A stretch of DNA of 10,404 bases from an uncultured Collinsella sp. (GTDB lineage: Bacteria > Actinomycetota > Coriobacteriia > Coriobacteriales > Coriobacteriaceae). This document shows, piece after piece, positions 1 to 5,109 of this stretch. Position 1 is the first letter of the stretch. Each line of letters opens with the position of its first letter. A program made the position numbers and the translations under genes. The stretch lies in NCBI GenBank assembly GCA_900553345.1, contig USDE01000032.1, positions 1 to 10,404 on the forward strand, given 5' to 3'. The notes below the pieces were generated by a model, which searched no databases, was not told the DNA's origin, and saw nothing but the letters and a program-made list of their open reading frames with translations.

Positions 1-201
1 CCCCCCCCCGTTTTTATCGTAACAGCTGATTCTAGGGACGCTTCAAAAAGTCAACCGAGGGTTTTGTCCCGTCAAGACGCCGAACGAGAATTACGTACCG
101 CCAAGAGCCTCAAAACACGCCCCTCGCGGAACAGAATCCTCACTCGATTTCCATGCGGAGCAAAAACCTCAATCAATCATCCTCCGCAACGTCTATCCAC
201 C
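1..201. other. Unassigned intergenic stretch at window start
   Basis: I see no convincing gene on either strand here. The window opens with nine C residues followed by a short T run. The only long plus-strand reading frame (64-390) runs through the terminator at 202-231 and across the gene on the opposite strand, so it is not real. On the minus strand a TTGACT element (about 53-58) is followed by TAGAAT (32-37). The spacing is only 14 bases, too short for a standard promoter. The stretch could be the upstream region of a gene lying to the left of the window. Confidence 0.4.
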
Positions 202-231
202 AAAAAGGCCGCCCCACGTGGAGCGGCCTTT
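202..231 (-). terminator. Bidirectional intrinsic terminator
   Basis: AAAGGCCGC (204-212) pairs perfectly with GCGGCCTTT (223-231). The loop between them contains the palindrome CCACGTGG. Read on the minus strand the stem is followed by five T residues, so it fits as the intrinsic terminator of the minus-strand gene ending at 265. On the plus strand the right arm ends in TTT, so it may work in both directions. Confidence 0.8.
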
Positions 232-264
232 GCTCGCAGCTTTTTACTGATAGTTACTCAAAAT

Positions 265-685
265 TTATTCCAACACATCCACAGAAGAGCAGCGAATCGT
301 ATTTCTCTTTCGGGAATCGAGAAAATAGCCTACCTTGACTTTAGACCCAACGCTCACGGGGCTATCGCTTACATAGCGCGTATGTTCTGAATCAACCAGA
401 ATGGTCAGACGATCAGACCCGTCGTTATATGGATCTTCGCTTTCGACCGACATGGTAAAATCGCCAGAGCTGTCAACGTTCAACACCGATCCGCTCACGA
501 ACCACAAATGTGAATAGTCACCTCCGCTATCTTTTTTGGCAACGCTCCACTTTTAGAAATAGCGCAGAGAATGCGAACACGGCAACTGATATAGCGATGA
601 AAACCTTAACGCCACTCCCCTTACCATAAAATACAAATTTATTCGCCAAAGAAAAATACCCCTGCCTTATCCGTGTAATTAGCAT
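265..685 (-). pseudogene. Frameshifted small membrane-anchored protein
   Basis: I do not recognise the family. Two overlapping minus-strand frames make one sensible protein if a single base is removed. Frame 1 opens at ATG 685-683 and encodes 52 residues with a clear membrane helix (about residues 25-46, centred on VFIAISVAVFAFSALF), ending at TAG 529-527. Frame 2 is open from 552 to the stop at 265 and encodes a soluble, acidic, beta-rich domain of about 80 residues ending in CSSVDVLE. The frames meet at six A residues (plus-strand T at 532-537). With five A the sequence from 685 to 265 is exactly 140 codons, so a homopolymer frameshift is the simplest reading. The product would be a single-pass protein with an outer domain. 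ATG 685 has no good ribosome binding site. The codons are AT-richer than those of the core genes. A strong terminator follows 33 bases after the stop. Alternatives are a sequencing error, slippage during expression, or a shorter soluble product starting at TTG 507. Confidence 0.55.
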
Positions 686-737
686 AGTACTACGTTAACG
701 TGCTCATGGCTGTGGGTTGGTTTAACCTACAGCCATG
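685..737. repeat. Cluster of palindromes with a 14-bp hairpin
   Basis: Three dyads sit side by side. TAGTACTA (685-692) and ACGTTAACGT (692-701) are perfect palindromes. The third is an inverted repeat with arms 705-718 (CATGGCTGTGGGTT) and 724-737 (AACCTACAGCCATG) around a 5-base loop; its one mismatch becomes a G-U pair in plus-strand RNA. No T run follows the hairpin, so it is not a typical terminator. It lies just upstream of the frameshifted minus-strand gene and before the ORF at 781. It could be an operator, an element end or a recombination site. Confidence 0.5.
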
Positions 738-780
738 CTAAAGTTGCCAAAAGGGGCACAAAGGCCAATACGTTTGCGCC

Positions 781-1041
781 ATGCCGGCACAGCGACCTGG
801 CATCGTATGCACCGGCGGGATCATCGCTGGCCTGCAAGGAGGGCATATCCACGCGCTCATGGTCGCTGGAGGCCTCGTGATGCAGCACGCGCCGGGCGGC
901 GACTGGAAGCGCGTCGATTGGGACGTGCTTGCCGCCTGGCTCGACAGATACGGTTACAAGGTCGCTGATTGCGAGACGGAGACCCTTCCGACCGCCGACG
1001 CGGCGAGTAGGAACGCGAGGGTAAAAACGCATCGTCGCTGA
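781..1041 (+). CDS. Hypothetical ORF, possibly a gene remnant
   Basis: This 86-residue frame is unrecognised. Its middle and end (for example GGDWKRVDWDVLAAWLDRYGYKV, about residues 39-60, quoted only in part here as DWDVLAAWLDRYGYKV) read like real coding sequence, with GC-biased third positions and a plausible amphipathic helix. The first 40 residues are glycine-rich and less convincing. The upstream ribosome binding site is weak: AAAGG lies about 16 bases before the ATG. The same DNA has open frames on the minus strand (727-1032) and in another plus frame (735-968), both arginine-rich and typical of shadows. I read it as a possible C-terminal remnant of a larger gene in a degraded accessory region. 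No function is proposed. Confidence 0.3.
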   Translation: MPAQRPGIVCTGGIIAGLQGGHIHALMVAGGLVMQHAPGGDWKRVDWDVLAAWLDRYGYKVADCETETLPTADAASRNARVKTHRR

Positions 1042-1149
1042 ACCAGTGAGTCAGTATTCTTTAGTTGGATGATGGATATTGAAATTGATTAGCGAGATAA
1101 TGTGCATATTTCATAATGTATGCGTTGCACCATGAGAGAGGGGTCTGTC

Positions 1150-1263
1150 ATGAGCTGGAAACCGAGAAAATGCGTTATCGCCGGTCTCGTGACAACCGGT
1201 CCTGACGGCGGCTTGTTTGCAACCGCAATGACATCGTACCGACTTTTCACTTGCATGTTCTGA
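1150..1263 (+). CDS. Small ORF upstream of membrane protein gene
   Basis: A 37-residue ORF (starts MSWKPRKCVIAGL, ends RLFTCMF). The ATG at 1150 is preceded by AGAGAGGGG about six bases upstream, one of the better ribosome binding sites in this region. In-frame ATGs at 1120 and 1132 lack that spacing. Its stop TGA (1261-1263) overlaps the AAAGG ribosome binding site of the next gene, which starts 12 bases later. That arrangement suggests translational coupling or a leader-peptide role. The product has a basic start, a hydrophobic stretch and two cysteines. I do not recognise a family. It could also be a chance ORF, since it is short and has no homology evidence. Confidence 0.4.
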   Translation: MSWKPRKCVIAGLVTTGPDGGLFATAMTSYRLFTCMF

Positions 1264-1275
1264 AAGGCAGTTGCC

Positions 1276-1515
1276 ATGCTGTCGCAAAATCAATCAAGAT
1301 ACTTGGTCACAATCGGCTTTGCCCTGCTTGCATTACTCTTTGCTAGCGACCTTTTGCTGAAACCGCCCAAGGAACTCGTTTTGCTTGCCATAGACTGCAT
1401 TTCCGCCCTTTACTTTACGGCAACCCTATTCGTCGGACTAAAGGAGAGGAAAACGGGCGCAGTCGTTGCATCTGCTGTAGGCGTGATCACAGCCATTGCC
1501 TCATTCTTTATCTGA
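1276..1515 (+). CDS. Small three-helix membrane protein
   Basis: The 79-residue product is almost entirely hydrophobic, with three likely membrane segments at about residues 9-28, 34-55 and 61-79. The short linkers are charged: KPPKE, and LKERKTG before the last helix. It ends within the last helix (IASFFI), which is common for tiny membrane proteins of unknown function. The start is supported by AAAGG eight bases before the ATG. A 37-codon ORF lies directly upstream, and its stop overlaps this ribosome binding site, so the two may be co-translated. The gene is convergent with the exonuclease remnant at 1528, only 12 bases away. The family is not recognised; role and partner are unknown. Confidence 0.65.
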   Translation: MLSQNQSRYLVTIGFALLALLFASDLLLKPPKELVLLAIDCISALYFTATLFVGLKERKTGAVVASAVGVITAIASFFI

Positions 1516-1527
1516 CACATTGGTGAT

Positions 1528-1824
1528 CTAGGGGCGATATCGTAGGAATACGACCGGGAGAGCCGGGACCAGATTGCCCGGGTCGCCCGGTCGGCTCGCG
1601 CGACGGCGCGGCGGTTCCACAGAAAGCTCTCCGGACTTCACGCCGTTTCTGATCGCATTGTAGACAGCCATCTCGTCTTCGCAGTCGGCGAGCACGCGGT
1701 GTGCGTCGTCGTTTTGGATGTCCAGTAAATCTCGAAGGTCCTCCATGCACCAGCGTCCGAGATCTGGCCATGCGCGTTGCGCGAGCTGATAAGTGTCGAT
1801 TGCGATGTTGTAGTTAAAGTCCAA
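1528..1824 (-). pseudogene. 5'-truncated DnaQ-like 3'-5' exonuclease remnant
   Basis: The frame encodes the C-terminal part of a DEDDh exonuclease of the DNA polymerase III epsilon type. The stretch IDTYQLAQRAWPDLGRW, then MEDLRDLLDI and AHRVLADCEDEMAVY, follows the usual order from just after the Exo II motif to Exo III, including its conserved His and Asp (H...LAD). The N-terminal half, with Exo I (DxE) and Exo II, is missing. The frame could start at TTG 1824-1822, and the open frame extends only a few codons further up to a TAA at about 1863-1865. A full-length relative would be about twice as long or more, so this is a remnant and cannot be an active nuclease. The tail after about residue 65 is arginine- and proline-rich and may also be altered. 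The truncation point coincides with a hairpin at 1828-1853. It lies downstream of the transporter operon on the same strand but is not part of it. Confidence 0.65.
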
Positions 1825-1827
1825 GCC

Positions 1828-1853
1828 AAAGCCGTCCCAGGCAGAACGGCTTT
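1828..1853 (+). terminator. Hairpin at the exonuclease truncation point
   Basis: AAAGCCGT (1828-1835) and ACGGCTTT (1846-1853) form a perfect 8-bp stem with a 10-base loop. On the plus strand it is followed by GTTTCC, a weak T tract, so it resembles a plus-strand intrinsic terminator although no plus-strand gene ends nearby. It sits exactly where the exonuclease homology starts and may be part of a rearranged junction. Confidence 0.45.
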
Positions 1854-1886
1854 GTTTCCTTGATTATCAACTTCATCCGGACACTT

Positions 1887-1922
1887 CCCGCATTCATCCG
1901 TGTGTGTACGGATGAATGCGGG
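1887..1922. repeat. Perfect 15-bp inverted repeat
   Basis: CCCGCATTCATCCGT (1887-1901) is exactly complementary to ACGGATGAATGCGGG (1908-1922), with a GTGTGT loop. Part of the left arm, TTCATCCG, also occurs just upstream at 1872-1879. No T run follows in either direction. It lies downstream of the transporter operon on the minus strand, after a second hairpin, and could act as a transcription stop, an RNA-stabilising structure or an element end. Confidence 0.6.
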
Positions 1923-1931
1923 GCTCGATAG

Positions 1932-1960
1932 CCCGGCGGCCTAATCGCCAGGCCGCCGGG
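1932..1960 (-). terminator. GC-rich hairpin at the end of the transporter operon
   Basis: CCCGGCGGCCT (1932-1942) pairs perfectly with AGGCCGCCGGG (1950-1960) around a 7-base loop. It lies five bases past the stop codon of the last gene of the minus-strand operon. The stem is very stable, but there is no T run after it, so it would be a U-less terminator or a 3' end protecting structure rather than a classical intrinsic terminator. Confidence 0.55.
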
Positions 1961-1965
1961 AACTC

Positions 1966-2394
1966 TCACTCCTCGGTAAAAGCCGGCACCCGGTTAGTCC
2001 TGCGCATCTTGAAATCGCCAGTTTCGTGGGAGACGTAGAGAATGCCGTCCATCCCGTCTCGCGATGCATATGAAAGGTGAACAGAACCGCAATCCGCTCC
2101 ATCATCGTCGAGAAGATCGAACGAATTCGGATCGCTCGTTGCGGCCAAACGACCACTCAGACAAGAGCCATCGTCATTACAGATTTGCCATTCCATGTCT
2201 TCGCCTGCAAGAATCGCCATAGACGGCCTGGTCGCGCCATCGTTGACATACATCCCGTCTATGCCAAACCCATTTTCAGCGCCATCGATGAACGACTGCT
2301 CGGACCTATACCTCGCAAATGATGCACATAGCACCATTGCAAGACAAAGTACAAAGCCAACAATCGCTATCTTTGCATAGCTCTTGCCTATCAT
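1966..2394 (-). CDS. Membrane-anchored extracytoplasmic protein of ABC operon
   Basis: I do not recognise the family. From ATG 2394 the product has 142 residues: a single membrane helix (about 9-27) after a short basic start (MIGKSYAK), then an acidic, probably beta-rich outer domain. The outer domain holds three cysteines (about 72, 78 and 102), the first pair in ICNDDGSC, which could form a disulfide. There is no proper lipobox (the residue before the Cys is Leu), so it looks like a helix anchor and not a lipoprotein. A GTG at 2403 is in frame, but the GGGAGG site abuts it; the same site is eight bases from ATG 2394, which I prefer. That ATG begins one base after the TGA of the permease-ATPase fusion gene, so the two are surely co-translated. 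An accessory, sensing or substrate-binding subunit of the transporter is a reasonable inference. Confidence 0.7.
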   Translation of the reverse strand: MIGKSYAKIAIVGFVLCLAMVLCASFARYRSEQSFIDGAENGFGIDGMYVNDGATRPSMAILAGEDMEWQICNDDGSCLSGRLAATSDPNSFDLLDDDGADCGSVHLSYASRDGMDGILYVSHETGDFKMRRTNRVPAFTEE

Positions 2395-2395
2395 G

Positions 2396-4210
2396 TCATT
2401 CACCTCCCTCGTATGTATCGAGGTATTCCTGCTTGAGCGTCTGCGAGGACGACTCGATCTTTTCCACGAGCGTGCCGGCCTCGATGAAGTAGAACGAGTC
2501 GGTGAGGTCTGCCAGGTCGTCGAGCAGATGGCTTGAGATGAGCACGCTGCGTCCCCGCGCCACCTCGCTGCGCATCGCGTCGCAGGAGGTTTTCCGCTTT
2601 CCCGGATCGAGGCCGTTCAGCGGTTCATCGAGGATGAGGTACGGGCAATCGGTCGCTATCGCCATGGCAAGCTTTACCTGCTGCTTCATTCCCGTCGAGA
2701 GTTTACGGGCCGGCTTGTCGAGATATGGGGAGATTCCGAGGGAGCTGCAGAGCGAGTCGATGTCGGCGGCCGATTTCCACGCATCCCTAACGAAAGAGAG
2801 GTGCTCGAGGGCCGATAGCGTGGGGTAGAGATCCGTGCCGCCCGAAGAGCTCAGGTAGACGAGTTCTGCAAATTCGGCTGATCGACGTTGGCTGATTCCG
2901 TCTGCCACCAGGCTTCCCGAGTGGATGCGGGCGGGAAATTGGCCCGACAGCGCTTCCAGGAGGGTGGTTTTCCCCGAGCCGTTGGGAGCAACGAGGCCCG
3001 CCGCCGTTCCCGGGCTCAGGAGAAGCGACCCGATTGAAAGTATCGTCGTGCTCCCGTATCCCACGCTCGCGTCCAGAAGCTCGAGCCCATGGCGCTTTTT
3101 CGCGGGTCCGGCCTGCTTGGGCGACCTTGCCGCAACGGCGCCGACTGCAAAAAGGACCGCGACGTATGCCAGGGCCACGGCAAGCATCGATGCGCTGCCT
3201 GAACCGGAGCCGATGAATTCCGTCGGGAAGCATCCCACGTAACCCGTTGCCTCGATAGGCGAGAATACGGCCAGCGGCAGGAGATTGAGCGCGGCGCTAT
3301 GCCCCAGTGCCGAATCGGACAATAACGGGAATGCCGGGGCCGCGACAAGCAGCGCGGAGGTAAGGGGGCCCGCGAGGACGCGCCTCGTTGCGGTCGATAG
3401 GACGGCGGAGCAAACGGATATCAAGGTTCCGCCCGCAAGCAGCGCGAGAAGCAGGGTCGTGAAGACGTCTCCCGCGGTCGTGGTGGCAAGCGCGCCGTCA
3501 TGGAAGAAGGCGATCGGGTACCCAATCTGCCCGAAGCCGTTTAGGACCAAGGCGCAAATGCCCCCGGGTGCAAGGCCGGCGAGGAGTATCGCGGTCCCCG
3601 CGGCGATTATCGAAAACACGATCTGGATAAGGCGCCGGAATTTGGGCGCGGGCGCCTTCGCCGCCAGGGTACCGGGCCTTGTGGCCCCGAGCAGGAGTAT
3701 CGACGAGAGAAGGAAGGGGATGAAGGGAAGGAAAGACGGCGCCGTGGCAATGGCGTAAGGCAGGAAGGAAAGGAATGGCAGATCGCTTGCGGAGGCCGGG
3801 ATATCCGTGATGCCGGAGCTGCTCAGGGCACGGCAATATGCGAGCGCCGCGTCATTGGTCTCTCGGTCTCCCACGATGGACCCGGATTGGAAGCCTTCGC
3901 CCATGAGCGCGTAGTAGCTCTCGGCAGAATCGAGAAAGGCGGCGTCGGTTTGAGCGGCAAGGGCGGCGTTCGCGTATCTTGCAAGCTCCGCGTCGACTTG
4001 CTGCTCTGGCGATAGGTCTATGCCGCTGGCCTGGGGCGCGCGCGTATTGAATGCGTCGACAAAGCCCTGCATGCCCTGCTTCATAAAGAAGGGGCCGTAG
4101 ATGGGTGAATTGAACGCAATGGGGATGGAGAAGGCTGCGGCGAGAACGAGCGTACAAATCCATACGGCCTTGTCTCTTAGGATTAGTTTGAGAAGAAGTC
4201 GACAGTACAT
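2396..4210 (-). CDS. ABC transporter, fused permease and ATPase
   Basis: A 604-residue half-transporter with the membrane part first. Residues 1-365 hold about six membrane segments (near 16-35, 155-178, 196-222, 250-275, 280-300, 343-362). A large outer domain of about 115 residues lies between the first two, as in ABC-2-type export permeases. Residues 375-590 are a complete ABC ATPase: Walker A APNGSGKT (408-415), signature LSTGMKQQ (504-511), Walker B YLILDEP (524-530, catalytic Glu529) and H-loop His561 in ISSH. The Q-loop Gln is not evident (YLSSSGGTDLYP). The membrane part carries NGFGQIGYPI (from about 224), the motif shared with both halves of the 740-aa permease upstream. The next gene starts one base after its stop. 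The gene follows the separate ATPase gene after a 153-base gap and may have its own promoter there. Known relatives export peptides, drugs or lipids, or give bacteriocin immunity; the substrate here is unknown. Confidence 0.85.
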   Translation of the reverse strand: MYCRLLLKLILRDKAVWICTLVLAAAFSIPIAFNSPIYGPFFMKQGMQGFVDAFNTRAPQASGIDLSPEQQVDAELARYANAALAAQTDAAFLDSAESYYALMGEGFQSGSIVGDRETNDAALAYCRALSSSGITDIPASASDLPFLSFLPYAIATAPSFLPFIPFLLSSILLLGATRPGTLAAKAPAPKFRRLIQIVFSIIAAGTAILLAGLAPGGICALVLNGFGQIGYPIAFFHDGALATTTAGDVFTTLLLALLAGGTLISVCSAVLSTATRRVLAGPLTSALLVAAPAFPLLSDSALGHSAALNLLPLAVFSPIEATGYVGCFPTEFIGSGSGSASMLAVALAYVAVLFAVGAVAARSPKQAGPAKKRHGLELLDASVGYGSTTILSIGSLLLSPGTAAGLVAPNGSGKTTLLEALSGQFPARIHSGSLVADGISQRRSAEFAELVYLSSSGGTDLYPTLSALEHLSFVRDAWKSAADIDSLCSSLGISPYLDKPARKLSTGMKQQVKLAMAIATDCPYLILDEPLNGLDPGKRKTSCDAMRSEVARGRSVLISSHLLDDLADLTDSFYFIEAGTLVEKIESSSQTLKQEYLDTYEGGE

Positions 4211-4363
4211 TTGGAAGCACCTACATTTCTCAAAGCATCGTTAGATTAATAATGACAGACCGAATGAAGATGCGTGCGACGGGGGCGAGGCGAATGGCTG
4301 GGCGGTATCGATACGCGGGTTCAACGGCATCATATTGACCACATAGATTTTTAACTTGCATTT
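4211..4363 (-). other. 153-base gap inside the transporter cluster
   Basis: This gap separates the ATPase gene from the permease-ATPase fusion gene, while all other junctions in the cluster are coupled. It contains a 10-bp palindrome GTATCGATAC (4305-4314) and an AT-rich stretch (4240-4253) close to the fusion gene start, which may hold a second promoter. A 30-codon minus-strand ORF (4241-4333) lacks a ribosome binding site and is not called. I see no clear terminator. Confidence 0.35.
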
Positions 4364-5104
4364 CTACCCGCCCTTTTCGTAGAGTCGCCGATACGTGCTT
4401 AGCGCACCCTCGGCGCGTCCGGCAGGCTTTGCGAAATGGGATCCAGGAGACTTCGGCGCAGCATCATCTTGCGGAATGCTTCTAATGAGCCTCCCATCCT
4501 TCAAAAACAGAATCTCATCGCACAGCCTATCGACCGAATCCAAGATGTGGGATGACATGATGATGCACGTACCAGAATCGGCCAGCTTCCTGAGAATCTC
4601 GGAATGCAAGTCCACCCTGCTGGGGTCGAGCGCGTTCATGGGCTCATCTAATAGAAGGTACCGCGCGCCCGTCGCATACGCAATCGCCAGGGTAAGCTGC
4701 TGCTTCATGCCCTGGCTCAGAGTGCGGATCCTCATCTTCGCGAACTCGCCTATCTGCGTTTGTTCCACTATCTCTTCGATATCGCGAGCATGCGGCCACA
4801 TATCGCAAACCATCTTGAGGTGATCTTCCGCACGCAATCCGGGATACAGCAGCGTCCCCTCACCAGGTGCATAGAAGATCATAGAACGGACCTCTCTCGC
4901 ACCCGTACCCTGCACCTCATCCAGAACGATGCTCCCGTCCACGCGAGGACCCGGCAAACCTGCCATCGCACGCAGCAACGTCGTCTTTCCATGCCCGTTC
5001 GGAGCGACGAGACCGTAGACCGTACCCGGGGCAAACTCAGCGTTCACCGAATCTACGAGCACCTTCTTTCCATAAGAGATCGTCAGCGTTTGAAGGTCAA
5101 TCAT
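4364..5104 (-). CDS. ABC transporter ATP-binding protein
   Basis: A stand-alone nucleotide-binding subunit of 246 residues that would power the permease encoded just upstream. From ATG 5104 the motifs are Walker A APNGHGKT (about 34-41), signature LSQGMKQQ (129-136), Walker B YLLLDEP (149-155, catalytic Glu154) and the H-loop His in MSSH (about 186). The usual Q-loop Gln is missing (FYAPGEGTLLYP). The C-terminal 40 residues after the ATPase core are variable and end in YRRLYEKGG. ATG 5113 overlaps the permease stop as ATGA but has GGGG directly against it; ATG 5104 has the same site nine bases away and is the better start. It is similar in motif details to the ATPase half of the fusion protein at 2396-4210, which suggests a common origin. 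Subunit pairing with the double permease is inferred from the near-overlap. Confidence 0.88.
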   Translation of the reverse strand: MIDLQTLTISYGKKVLVDSVNAEFAPGTVYGLVAPNGHGKTTLLRAMAGLPGPRVDGSIVLDEVQGTGAREVRSMIFYAPGEGTLLYPGLRAEDHLKMVCDMWPHARDIEEIVEQTQIGEFAKMRIRTLSQGMKQQLTLAIAYATGARYLLLDEPMNALDPSRVDLHSEILRKLADSGTCIIMSSHILDSVDRLCDEILFLKDGRLIRSIPQDDAAPKSPGSHFAKPAGRAEGALSTYRRLYEKGG

Positions 5105-5109
5105 CGAGA

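Noticed and set aside
64..390. Plus-strand ORF of 108 codons at the window start
   Set aside because: It runs through a strong terminator hairpin and over the opposite-strand gene, lacks a ribosome binding site and has no recognisable protein features.
2300..2394. Possible lipoprotein signal in the anchored protein
   Set aside because: Cysteines in the helix are preceded by Leu, which does not fit a lipobox; a membrane helix anchor explains it better.
4241..4333. 30-codon minus-strand ORF between the ATPase and fusion genes
   Set aside because: No ribosome binding site and no protein features; likely chance.
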